DNA from: Streptomyces bambusae
GTDB taxonomy: Bacteria > Actinomycetota > Actinomycetes > Streptomycetales > Streptomycetaceae
NCBI RefSeq assembly: GCF_020532645.1
Contig: NZ_JAJAUZ010000013.1
Location: forward strand, 86,137-150,136
Direction of reading: 5' to 3'
Length of the DNA stretch: 64,000 nt
A program made the position numbers and the translations under genes. Positions within the stretch are counted from its first letter, which is position 1. The number at the start of each line of letters is the position of its first letter. The notes beneath the pieces are model-generated. The model had not been told where the DNA came from. It worked only from the letters and a program-made list of their open reading frames with translations, and made no database searches. Below, one piece after another: positions 36,540 to 43,947 of this stretch.

Positions 36540-36576
36540 CCATGCAGGTGCTCCTGTGATAGTCACACCTGCATGG
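36540..36576. promoter_or_regulatory. 11-bp inverted repeat overlapping the GNAT start codon
   Basis: CCATGCAGGTG (36540-36550) and CACCTGCATGG (36566-36576) are perfect inverted arms around 15 bp. The right arm covers the ATG at 36573 and the spacer contains a -10-like GATAGT (36558-36563). It could be an autorepressor operator for a near-leaderless transcript or an RNA stem closing the start codon. Confidence 0.5.
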
Positions 36577-37064
36577 ATGACTTGGTAACCGAACGGCTGG
36601 TCCTGCATCCGATGAGCGCCGCGGAAGCGGAGCGCCTGCTCGCGCCCGGCCCCGCCGACGCAGCCGCCTGGGCGCCCGGATACCCGGCCGAGGTGGACGC
36701 GATCGGCGCCCGGAACTTCCTCAGCACCTGCGAGGAGACCGGTGATCCCCAGCCCTTCGGGGCGTACGAGATCCGCCGCCGCGCCGACGGGCTCGCCATC
36801 GGAGGACTCGGCTTCCACGGTCCGGCGGACGAGGACGGCAGCGTCACCATCGGGTACGGCCTGATCCCCTCGGTCCGCGGCGAGGGCTACGCCACCGAGG
36901 CGGTGCGGGCCCTGCTGCGGCTGGCCCGCGAGCACGGGGTGCGCAGCGTCCGGGGCGACACCGCCCACGACAACGTCGCCTCGCAGCGGGTGATGACGGC
37001 CGCCGGACTCCACCTGGTCGCCGAGGACGACCAGCTCAAGTACTACGAACTCTCCTGGACCTGA
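36573..37064 (+). CDS. GNAT-family N-acetyltransferase (RimJ/RimL type)
   Basis: The 163-residue protein begins TERLVLHPMSAAEAERL and carries the acetyl-CoA-binding segment GYGLIPSVRGEGYATEAVRALL. It continues with TAHDNVASQRVMTAAGL, typical of the Acetyltransf_3 RimJ/RimL subgroup that acetylates protein N-termini or small amines. The substrate cannot be predicted. It is convergent with the micro-ORF region; a hairpin lies between. Confidence 0.87.
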   Translation: MDDLVTERLVLHPMSAAEAERLLAPGPADAAAWAPGYPAEVDAIGARNFLSTCEETGDPQPFGAYEIRRRADGLAIGGLGFHGPADEDGSVTIGYGLIPSVRGEGYATEAVRALLRLAREHGVRSVRGDTAHDNVASQRVMTAAGLHLVAEDDQLKYYELSWT

Positions 37065-37070
37065 CGCGGC

Positions 37071-37111
37071 CCGCGGCCCCCGGACCCTCGACCTCCGGTC
37101 CGGGGCCGCGG
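37071..37111. terminator. Hairpin between GNAT and micro-ORF 1
   Basis: CCGCGGCCCC(C)GGACC pairs with GGTCCGGGGCCGCGG with one bulged C, a 15-bp stem with a 10-nt loop. It lies just downstream of both the GNAT gene (plus) and micro-ORF 1 (minus) and can end both. Confidence 0.65.
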
Positions 37112-37119
37112 ATCCGGCG

Positions 37120-37149
37120 TCAGATCCAGATGACGTCGCTGAGCAGCAT
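37120..37149 (-). CDS. Micro-ORF 1, nonapeptide MLLSDVIWI
   Basis: Nine codons and a TGA. A G-run (AAGGGGGGGG) ends five bases before the ATG, giving a strong ribosome binding site. It is the copy nearest the GNAT gene. The codons conserve M-L-L-S-D and the Trp in all three copies, while the V/I/L positions vary by hydrophobic exchange only. It lies in the same frame as the other two copies. I know no family to which it belongs; the product has not been shown to exist. Confidence 0.5.
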   Translation of the reverse strand: MLLSDVIWI

Positions 37150-37206
37150 GGCTGCCCCCCCTTCGTGCGATGCGGACTCATACCTGCGGACTCTTGCCTG
37201 CGGGCG

Positions 37207-37236
37207 TCAGAGCCAGACGATGTCGCTGAGCAGCAC
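37207..37236 (-). CDS. Micro-ORF 2, nonapeptide MLLSDIVWL
   Basis: This copy uses GTG as start, four bases after a G-rich GGGAGGGAGGGG ribosome binding site. The spacing to the stop of copy 1 is 87 bp (29 codons), so no frameshift separates the copies. The region upstream in-frame has no ATG back to the stop of copy 3. The residues differ from copy 1 at positions 6, 7 and 9 only, all among Val, Ile and Leu. Confidence 0.5.
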   Translation of the reverse strand: MLLSDIVWL

Positions 37237-37278
37237 GATGCCCCTCCCTCCCCGCGATGCGGCTTCCCGCCTCCGCCG

Positions 37279-37308
37279 TCAGACCCAGACCACGTCGCTG
37301 AGCAGCAT
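37279..37308 (-). CDS. Micro-ORF 3, nonapeptide MLLSDVVWV
   Basis: Its ATG lies eight bases after GGGAGGGGGG. A second ATG two codons earlier (37314) and a GTG at 37317 could extend it to MAMLLSDVVWV or one residue more, but their spacing from the ribosome binding site is too short. This is the first copy on the transcript and lies 112 bp after the treZ stop. It could be read through from treZ or from a weak local promoter, as no convincing promoter is visible. Confidence 0.5.
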   Translation of the reverse strand: MLLSDVVWV

Positions 37309-37419
37309 CGCCATCACCCCCCTCCCGTCCCTGATCCCGTCCGGGGACCAGCGTGCAGCGTCGGCCGGGCGCGGGCCACGATTCGGTGGGGACTTAATCG
37401 GAGGGGCGGGGTCCGAGGG

Positions 37420-39165
37420 TCAGGGGCCCAGGACCACCGCGCTTTCGCCCGGCAGGTGGATCCGGCCCGCCGGATCCGGCGACTGGACCGGCTCCCACGC
37501 CGCCAGCACCCGCACCCCGTTGCGCCCCAACGCGATCGTCGCCGGCTCGGGCGCCAGGTTCACCGCCACCCGCACGTCCCCGCGCCGGAACGTCAGCCAC
37601 CGCCGCTCCTCGTCGTACGCGACCCGCACCGCCGCCAGGTCCGGGTCCCGCAGGTCGTGCTGGGTGCGGCGGAGCCCGATCAGCGTGCGGTGCCACTCCA
37701 GCAGCCGGCCGTGCGGGGCCTGCCCCTGCTCGCCGCGGTCCAGCACGGACCGGTCGCGCGTCGCCGGGTCCTGCGGGTCCGGCACCTCGCCGGCCCAGCC
37801 CTGCGCGGCGAACTCCCGCCGCCGGCCCTCCCGTACCGCCCGCGCCAGCTGCTCGTCGGGGTGGTCGGTGAAGTACTGCCAGGGGGTGGCCGCACCCCAC
37901 TCCTCGCCCATGAACAGCATCGGCACGAACGGCCCGGTCAGCACCAGCGTCGCCGCGCAGGCCAGCAGCCCGGGGGAGAGGCCCGCCGACAGGCGGTCCC
38001 CGCGGGCCCGGTTGCCGATCTGGTCGTGGGTCTGCGCGTACCCGACGAACCGGTGCGCCGGGGTGCGGCGCCGGTCCACGGGCCGCCCGTGCGTACGCCC
38101 TCGGAACGGCGACCAGATCCCGTCGTGGAAGAACGCCCGGGTCAGCGTCTTGGCCAGGGCGGCCAGCGGGGCCGCCGCGAAATCGGCGTAGTACCCCTGG
38201 TCCTCGCCGGTCAGCGCGGTGTGCAGGGCATGGTGGAAGTCGTCGTTCCACTGGGCGTGCAGCCCCAGCCCGCCGGCCGCCCGCGGGGCCGTCGTCCGCG
38301 GGTCGCAGCGGTCCGACTCGGCGATCAGGAACAGCGGCCGCCCGGTCTCCGCCGCCAGCGCGTCCACGGCCTCCGACAGCTCCTCCAGGAACGTCAGTGC
38401 CCGGTCGTCGCACAGCGCGTGCACGGCGTCCAGCCGCAGCCCGTCGATCCGGTAGTCCCGCAGCCAGGCCAGCGCACTCCCCAGCAGGTACTCCCGCACC
38501 TCGTCCGATCCGGCCGCGTCCAGGTTCACCGCCGCGCCCCACGGCGTCTGCCGGCCGCCGTCGAAGTACGGCCCGAACGCGGGCAGATGGTTCCCCGAGG
38601 GCCCCAGGTGGTTGTGCACGACGTCCAGCACCACGCCCAGCCCGTGCTCGTGCGCGGTGTCGACGAACCGGGCCAGCCCGGCCGGCCCCCCGTACGGTTC
38701 GTGCACCGCCCACGGCGCCACCCCGTCGTAGCCCCAGCCGTGCCGGCCGGGGAACGGGCAGACCGGCATCAGCTGCACGTGCGTCACCCCCAGCGCGGCC
38801 AGCTCGCCGAGCCGGCCGGCCGCCGCGTCGAAGGTGCCCTCCGCGGTGAACGTGCCGACGTGCAGCTCGTACAGCACCGCGTCCTGCAGCGGCACCGGCG
38901 GCGCCGGCACCGACCACACGAACCGGTCGAGGTCCACCACCGCGCTCGGCCCGTCCGGCCCGTCCGGCAGCCGCCGGCCGCGCGGATCGGGCCGCGCCAC
39001 CGGATCCCCGTCGAGCAGGTACCCGTACCTGTCGCCGTCGGCGGCCGCCGCCTCCGCCGTCCACCAGCCCGGCCGCTCCGGATCGCGCGCCATCGGCCGG
39101 TCCCGGCCCTCGCCCAGCCGCAGCGCCACCCGTTCTGCCTGCGGTGCCCACACATCGAACTGCAC
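37420..39165 (-). CDS. treZ: Malto-oligosyltrehalose trehalohydrolase TreZ
   Basis: The 581-residue GH13 enzyme has an N-terminal early-set domain (FDVWAPQAERVALRLGEG), a TIM barrel with the nucleophile region RIDGLRLDAVHAL, acid/base FLIAESDRCD and the third carboxylate in YAQTHDQIGNRARGDR. It releases trehalose from maltooligosyl-trehalose made by TreY. The GTG start is preceded by GAGGGG. It is separated from treY by 9.2 kb of other genes but complements treX/glgX and treY in the window. Confidence 0.95.
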   Translation of the reverse strand: MQFDVWAPQAERVALRLGEGRDRPMARDPERPGWWTAEAAAADGDRYGYLLDGDPVARPDPRGRRLPDGPDGPSAVVDLDRFVWSVPAPPVPLQDAVLYELHVGTFTAEGTFDAAAGRLGELAALGVTHVQLMPVCPFPGRHGWGYDGVAPWAVHEPYGGPAGLARFVDTAHEHGLGVVLDVVHNHLGPSGNHLPAFGPYFDGGRQTPWGAAVNLDAAGSDEVREYLLGSALAWLRDYRIDGLRLDAVHALCDDRALTFLEELSEAVDALAAETGRPLFLIAESDRCDPRTTAPRAAGGLGLHAQWNDDFHHALHTALTGEDQGYYADFAAAPLAALAKTLTRAFFHDGIWSPFRGRTHGRPVDRRRTPAHRFVGYAQTHDQIGNRARGDRLSAGLSPGLLACAATLVLTGPFVPMLFMGEEWGAATPWQYFTDHPDEQLARAVREGRRREFAAQGWAGEVPDPQDPATRDRSVLDRGEQGQAPHGRLLEWHRTLIGLRRTQHDLRDPDLAAVRVAYDEERRWLTFRRGDVRVAVNLAPEPATIALGRNGVRVLAAWEPVQSPDPAGRIHLPGESAVVLGP

Positions 39166-39273
39166 GGAACGGTCCCCTCGTCGCGGACGCCGACACACCT
39201 GCCGGGGCCCATCATCACCGGCCGGACGGGGGAGTTCTGGACACTCCGGGCCCGACGGGCCGACAATCACCCT

Positions 39274-39825
39274 GTGACGTCGAGTTTTGAGTTCCCGCTC
39301 CACCCCGCGCCGCGGCTGTCCGACGCCGAGCGGGACCGGGCCCTCGGCCTGCTCCGGGAAGGAGCGGCCCAGGGGCGGCTGTCGCACGACACCTTCCTGC
39401 GCCGCATGGAACTCGCCCTCGCCGCCCGCCGGTCCGACGAACTCGCCGCCCTCACCGCCGACCTCGTCACCGAAAAGCCCTGGACGGGCCGCCTGTTCGG
39501 CTGGGTGCGCCGGGTCTCCGCCGTCTCCCAGGGGGTCCGCCGGGCCTGGCAGACCGAGAAGCTGCCCGCCCTGCTCCTGCCGCAGCACGGCGCGCACCCG
39601 CTGCGGATCGGCCGCGACCCCGGCAACGGGCTGCGCCTCACCCACGACACGGTCTCGCGGGCCCACGCCGAACTGAGCCTCCAGGGCGGCCAGTGGGTGC
39701 TGCGCGACCTCGGCTCGACCAACGGCACCACCGTCAACGGCCGCCGCGTCACCGGCACCGCCGTCGTCCGCGACGGCGACCAGGTGAGCTTCGGCCGCAT
39801 GGCCTTCCGCCTCACGACCGGCTGA
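39274..39825 (+). CDS. DUF1707/FHA-domain protein
   Basis: The 183-residue protein starts with a DUF1707 (SHOCT-like) helical module (LSDAERDRALGLLREGAAQGRLSHDTFLRRMELALAARRSDEL pattern). A short Arg/Trp-rich linker leads to a C-terminal FHA domain (LRIGRDPGNGLRL, DTVSRAHAELSL, RDLGSTNGTTVNGRRV). FHA domains bind phosphothreonine, so it likely senses a Ser/Thr kinase. GTG is chosen as the start because upstream in-frame sequence is non-coding-like. It is divergent from treZ. Confidence 0.87.
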   Translation: MTSSFEFPLHPAPRLSDAERDRALGLLREGAAQGRLSHDTFLRRMELALAARRSDELAALTADLVTEKPWTGRLFGWVRRVSAVSQGVRRAWQTEKLPALLLPQHGAHPLRIGRDPGNGLRLTHDTVSRAHAELSLQGGQWVLRDLGSTNGTTVNGRRVTGTAVVRDGDQVSFGRMAFRLTTG

Positions 39826-39850
39826 CCCGCTCCGCACGAGGACCGCCACC

Positions 39851-40330
39851 ATGACCAGCACCGGCCGCCCGGTACGCCCCGCCCGCCCCGAGGACCTGCC
39901 CCGCCTCGTCGAGCTCATCCACGAGCACATCGCCTACGAGAAGTCGGACCTGCGCCCCGAAGGCCTCGCCGAACGCCTCCACCCGCTGCTCTTCGGCCCG
40001 GACCGCGAACCCCGCCTGCACGTCCTGGTCGCCGCCGACCCGTCCGGCACCCTCGTCGGCTACGCGGCCTGCGCCACCGAGTTCGCCTTCTGGGACGCCC
40101 GCTCCCACCTCCACATGGACTGCCTCTACCTGGCAGAGGAGGCCCGCGGCCACGGCCTCGGCGCCGACCTGATGACCGCCGTGACCCACCTCGCCCGCAC
40201 CCTCGGCCTCACTGAGGTCCAATGGCAGACCCCCGAATGGAACGCAGGGGCCATCCGCTTCTACGACCGCCTGGGCGCCGCCTCGCGCCCGAAGCAGCGC
40301 TTCACCCTGGCGGTGCCGCCGGCCGGCTGA
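39851..40330 (+). CDS. GNAT-family N-acetyltransferase
   Basis: The 159-residue protein has motif A CLYLAEEARGHGLGADLMTAV and the late segment VQWQTPEWNAGAIRFYDRLGA. These identify a GCN5-related enzyme of the ElaA/diamine-acetyltransferase-like type (RPARPEDLPRLVELIHEHIAYEK at the start). The substrate is unknown. AGGAC precedes the ATG, 25 bp after the FHA gene, so the two may be co-transcribed. Confidence 0.88.
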   Translation: MTSTGRPVRPARPEDLPRLVELIHEHIAYEKSDLRPEGLAERLHPLLFGPDREPRLHVLVAADPSGTLVGYAACATEFAFWDARSHLHMDCLYLAEEARGHGLGADLMTAVTHLARTLGLTEVQWQTPEWNAGAIRFYDRLGAASRPKQRFTLAVPPAG

Positions 40331-40340
40331 GTGCCCGCCC

Positions 40341-41072
40341 TCACACCGCCGGCGTCAGCGGCCGCAGGGGCCAGGTGGGGTCGATGCGGGCGTCCGGGGT
40401 GCCCTGGCGGCGGAGGTAGGACTGGAAGTCCTCCGCCCAGCGGGCGTACCAGGTGATCTGGCGGACGTGGAGGTCCGCGGGGGAGAGGGCGGCGACCTTC
40501 GGGTGGCGGGCGGCTATCGCCCGGGCCACGCCGACCGCGGCCAGGGCGTCCGCCCCGGCGTCGTGGGCGTCCGACAGGACCACGCCGTACTCCGCGCAGG
40601 CCGCCTCCAGCGTCCGCTTGCCCCGCCGGTACCGGTCGACGGCCCGGTCGATGGTCAGCGGGTCCACCACCGGCCCGGTACCGGTGCGCGCCGTGCCCGA
40701 GCGGTCCGCGAGCGGCGGCAGCCCGTGCCGGTGCAGCTCCGCGGTGAGCAGGGTGAGGTCGAAGGCCGCGTTGTACGCCACCACGGGTATGCCCCGGTCC
40801 CACAGCCCGGCCAGGGTCGTGGCGATCTCGTCGGCCACCTCGGCCGCCGGGCGGCCGTCGGCCGCAGCCTGCGCGGTGGTGATCCCGTGGATCGCCGTGG
40901 CCTGCTCCGGGATGGCGACGCCCGGATCGGCCAGCCACAGGGAGCGCCGGACCACCGTGCCGTCCGGCTCCACCTCCACCACCGCGGCCGTGACGATCCG
41001 CGCCTCTCGCGGCTCCGTGCCCGTCGTCTCCAGGTCGAACCCGGCCAGCGTTCCCCCGTGCCACTCCCCCAT
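40341..41072 (-). CDS. DnaQ-type 3'-5' exonuclease
   Basis: The 243-residue protein shows ExoI (GFDLETTGT), ExoII (YNAAFDLTLL) and ExoIII-like (HDAGADALA) motifs of DEDDh exonucleases. An extension of about 60 residues follows. It resembles DnaQ epsilon-like nucleases that act as stand-alone proofreading or RNA-processing enzymes. GGGGGAGG precedes the ATG. It converges with the preceding GNAT gene. Confidence 0.88.
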   Translation of the reverse strand: MGEWHGGTLAGFDLETTGTEPREARIVTAAVVEVEPDGTVVRRSLWLADPGVAIPEQATAIHGITTAQAAADGRPAAEVADEIATTLAGLWDRGIPVVAYNAAFDLTLLTAELHRHGLPPLADRSGTARTGTGPVVDPLTIDRAVDRYRRGKRTLEAACAEYGVVLSDAHDAGADALAAVGVARAIAARHPKVAALSPADLHVRQITWYARWAEDFQSYLRRQGTPDARIDPTWPLRPLTPAV

Positions 41073-41214
41073 GGCGTTCCTCCCCCACTCGTTCTCGACG
41101 GGATTCAGCCTGCCACGCCCCACTGACACCGCCCCGACCGGGCACCCCCGACCGGCACCTCCCGGCCGCCCACGGGTCCTGCCGGCCCGGTGCCGCACCC
41201 GGCGCGGCACCCGC

Positions 41215-42459
41215 TCACGACACCGGCCGCGAGTCCTGCCACACCGACTCGAACTCCTCCCGGTACGTCGTGAACAGCCCGTGGTCCGCGTCCTTCGGCA
41301 CGCCCCGCCCGCCGCCGCGCAGCACCAGCACCGGGGCCTCCATCCCGCGGGCCCGCCGCAGGTAGGACTGGACGACGGCTATTCCGCCGCCCGGCGCGTC
41401 GCCCTCCACCAGGTACGCGGTGAAGCGGGGCGTCTCGTCGAAGACGTGGATCGCGAACGCGGCGGGGTCGGTCAGCCGGGACCGGACCCGGCGGACGTGC
41501 AGGATGTTCATCTCGACCGAGCGGCTCAGCTCGCCCTTGCGCAGCCCCAGCTCCCGCTCGCGCCGCTTGACCGCGCTGCTCGCCGGGTTCAGGAACAGCA
41601 GCCGCACCCGGCAGCCCGCCTCGGCCAGCCGGACCAGCCGGCGGCCCGAGTAGTTCTGGACCAGCAGGTTCAGGCCTATGCCGATGGCGTCGAGCCGCCG
41701 GGCGCCGCCGAACAGGTCCTCCGCCGGCAGCTGCCGCTGGAGCCGCACCCGGTCCGGGTGCACCGAGACGACGTCGGCGTACCGGTCCCCGACCAGGTCC
41801 TCGACGGCGTCGATGGGCAGCCGCTCCGCGGACGGGCTGCCCGCGCCGCCGCCCAGCACCTCCAGCAGCCGCGCCGAGGCCCGTTCGGCCTGGGACAGGA
41901 CGGTCTGGGAGAGGGCCCGGTTGCGGGAGACCACGTTCCGGGTGACCTCCAGCTCGTCGAGGACCAGCTCCACCTCGCGCCGGTCGTCGAAGTACGGCTC
42001 GAAGCACGGCCAGTGCTGGACCATCAGCTCCCGCAGCTGCGGCAGCGTCAGGAAGCTCAGCACGTTGTCGTCGGCGGGGTCGAGCAGATAGCCCTTGCGC
42101 CGGCTGACCTCGCGGACGGCGACCGCCCGCTGCACCCACTCCTGCCCGGCCGGACCCGCCGCGGCGACCACCCAGTCGTCCTCGCCGTGCACCGGCTCGT
42201 AGATGGGCCGCAGCACCGCCCCGACCACGGCGCGCAGCCGCTGTTCGATCAGGTTCAGCCAGATGTACGCGCGCCCGGCGCGCTGCGCGCGGGTGCGGAC
42301 CTCGCTCCACGCGTCCGCACTCCAGTCCAGTTCGGCCCCGGTCCGTGCCGCGGCCGCGTCCGGCGGCTGGGCCAGGGACACCGCCCCGGCCGCGACGTCC
42401 GGCGGACCGCCCTCGTGACCGCCGTCACCAGGTGGCAGCTCCAGCCCTCCCGAGCTCAC
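41215..42459 (-). CDS. SAV2148-family HEPN-domain protein
   Basis: The 414-residue protein has an N-terminal disordered stretch of about 45 residues and a HEPN-like helical domain with an Arg-x6-His pair (RPIYEPVH) after RAYIWLNLIEQRLRAVV. The C-terminal region (RRLDAIGIGLNLLVQNYSGRRLVRLAEAGCRVRLLFLNP) resembles phospholipase-D-like or CARF-like effector tails. HEPN domains often are RNases in toxin or defence systems. Streptomyces copies form a conserved family of unknown role. The GTG start lies three bases after a stem-forming inverted repeat that contains its Shine-Dalgarno sequence. Confidence 0.85.
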   Translation of the reverse strand: MSSGGLELPPGDGGHEGGPPDVAAGAVSLAQPPDAAAARTGAELDWSADAWSEVRTRAQRAGRAYIWLNLIEQRLRAVVGAVLRPIYEPVHGEDDWVVAAAGPAGQEWVQRAVAVREVSRRKGYLLDPADDNVLSFLTLPQLRELMVQHWPCFEPYFDDRREVELVLDELEVTRNVVSRNRALSQTVLSQAERASARLLEVLGGGAGSPSAERLPIDAVEDLVGDRYADVVSVHPDRVRLQRQLPAEDLFGGARRLDAIGIGLNLLVQNYSGRRLVRLAEAGCRVRLLFLNPASSAVKRRERELGLRKGELSRSVEMNILHVRRVRSRLTDPAAFAIHVFDETPRFTAYLVEGDAPGGGIAVVQSYLRRARGMEAPVLVLRGGGRGVPKDADHGLFTTYREEFESVWQDSRPVS

Positions 42460-42462
42460 CCG

Positions 42463-42540
42463 TGCACCGCCTCCCGCTCCTGGCTGGACGCCCTTCTCCA
42501 GTGATCAAGGAAGGGTACTCCGGGAGCGGGAGGCGGTGCA
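42463..42540 (-). promoter_or_regulatory. 18-bp inverted repeat enclosing the ribosome binding site of the HEPN gene
   Basis: TGCACCGCCTCCCGCTCC (42463-42480) and GGAGCGGGAGGCGGTGCA (42523-42540) are perfect arms around 42 bp, and an inner 6-bp stem CCCTTC/GAAGGG (42491-42515) sits in the loop. On the gene strand the arm next to the start contains GGGAGGCGG, the only Shine-Dalgarno candidate, three bases before the GTG spacer. The same structure lies 31 bp after the amine oxidase stop and could equally be its terminator. Confidence 0.6.
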
Positions 42541-42571
42541 GCCGGATGGCGGCTACGGTTCGCCAACTCTC

Positions 42572-43882
42572 TTAGTTGGGGCGTCCGTTCTGTCCGGCCA
42601 GGGCCGGCGGAGTGAGCGGATTCATAGCGGTGACGTCACGCGGGCTGAGCTGGAAGCCCTGCCAGTGCACCGGCATCGGCTGCTGGTCCTCGTCGCGGGC
42701 GACGTGGTGGAAGCCGATGTTGACCCACGTGATGGGGTGCTTGAGCGTCTCGCCGTTGACCCAGGTGTCCACGCTCTTGCCGGCCTCCGGGCCGCAGTTG
42801 CGCAGGTTGTGGGTGGCGAACTGCTCGCACGCCTTGTACTCGGTGAAGTAGACGTCGTGCTTGGTGTACGGGCGGCCGGGGTACTTCGCGGAGGCGCCCG
42901 GCACGATCTCGTAGCTGCGGGCGTGCCCGTCCTTGTTCTTGCCCTTCGCGCTGACCATGCGCCACCAGCGCATGCCCTCGACGTCGCCGGCGAGCTCCTT
43001 GGTGACGGGGGTGCGGGTGGTGGACGTCTTCGGGGTGGAGCCGTCGGGGCTGGGCGTGGTCTGGGAGTCGTACTGCTCCACGCGGCCGTTCGGGTCGCCG
43101 TCGAGGGCGAAGTTCAGCCGCCAGAACACGTTGTGGCTGTGGCTGGTGGCGTACGCCTTGGCGCCGTTGCCGATGGGCCAGCCGCGGTCGTCGCCGGCGT
43201 CGTAGTCGCCGGGCGAGAGGCTGCCGGTCGCGCCGACGTTCGCGTGGATCAGGCCGTCGTCCTGGAAGCGCCACTCGGTGATGTACTCGTACCAGCCGAC
43301 CTTGTTGACCGTGTAGACGAGCAGGTCCTTGCCCTGCTCCTGCCAGATCTGGCCGGGGTTGTCGCCGGCCAGCCGGTACGCGTGGCCGCGCGCCCGGGTG
43401 GTGGTGCACAGACCCTTGACGTCCTTCTGGGTCTGGTCCCAGGAGTTGGTGACCTTGACGGTCTTGATGGCGCCGCCGGGGCACTCGCCCGCGGCCATGT
43501 CCTGGAGGCCCGAGCCGAAGCCGGCGCCGGTCAGGTCGTCGTACTCGGCGCGGCCGTCGTCGTAGGGGACGTGGATCTGGCCGAGCTTGGCGGAGGTGAG
43601 CACCGGGATCGGCGCGGGCTCGCCCTTGGGCTGGTACGAGATCTGGTCGAGGACGAGACCGGCCTCGCTCTCGTAGCGCCAGCACATCCGCCAGGTGGTG
43701 CCGCCGGCGAGGGTCTGCTGGATGCGGTAGGCCTCGCTGCAGTCGAGGGCGGGCGCCGGTGCCTTCGGCGCCTTGGGGGCGGCGGCGACCGGGCCGGCGG
43801 CCGCGGTGCTGCCGAGCAGGGCGGCGACGGCCAGGGCGGTGGCGGCCGTGCGGCGGGTGCCGCGGGAACGGTTCACGTGCAT
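42572..43882 (-). CDS. Copper amine oxidase, catalytic-domain polypeptide
   Basis: The 436-residue secreted protein has its own signal peptide (ATALAVAALLGSTAAAGPVAA) and then only the catalytic domain of the copper amine oxidase family. Visible are the copper HxH (TSHSHNVFWRLNF), the late histidine segment (NIGFHHVARDEDQQPMPVHWQGF) and a VPYDDGRAEYDD segment aligning with the catalytic-base region. The quinone-precursor motif reads VGWYEY instead of the canonical NYD/E-Y. ATG 43882 is chosen over an upstream ATG because GGAG stands nine bases away. It lies 65 bp downstream of the N-domain protein. Confidence 0.8.
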   Translation of the reverse strand: MHVNRSRGTRRTAATALAVAALLGSTAAAGPVAAAPKAPKAPAPALDCSEAYRIQQTLAGGTTWRMCWRYESEAGLVLDQISYQPKGEPAPIPVLTSAKLGQIHVPYDDGRAEYDDLTGAGFGSGLQDMAAGECPGGAIKTVKVTNSWDQTQKDVKGLCTTTRARGHAYRLAGDNPGQIWQEQGKDLLVYTVNKVGWYEYITEWRFQDDGLIHANVGATGSLSPGDYDAGDDRGWPIGNGAKAYATSHSHNVFWRLNFALDGDPNGRVEQYDSQTTPSPDGSTPKTSTTRTPVTKELAGDVEGMRWWRMVSAKGKNKDGHARSYEIVPGASAKYPGRPYTKHDVYFTEYKACEQFATHNLRNCGPEAGKSVDTWVNGETLKHPITWVNIGFHHVARDEDQQPMPVHWQGFQLSPRDVTAMNPLTPPALAGQNGRPN

Positions 43883-43947
43883 GTGGAGAGGCTCCATTGA
43901 CAGGAAGGGCAGGACGGCCTGCGCGGCGGGGAGGGCGCGGGAGGGCG

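Larger units (their letters stand above)
37120..37314. repeat. Three tandem direct repeats carrying the micro-ORFs
   Basis: The core GTCGCTGAGCAGCA is present three times, with a conserved GTCAGA/CCAGA on one side and a C-rich tract on the other. Stops are 87 and 72 bp apart, both multiples of three. The flanks are much less similar than the 30-bp coding units. Confidence 0.9.

Noticed and set aside
37120..37314. The three micro-ORFs as one protein by TGA readthrough
   Set aside because: The copies share a frame, but each has its own start and ribosome binding site, the linkers are Arg/Gly-rich and unlike each other, and no selenocysteine-type element is seen.
37120..37314. The three repeats as a CRISPR-like array
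   Set aside because: Only three units of unequal spacing with a coding pattern, no uniform repeat length, and no cas genes nearby.
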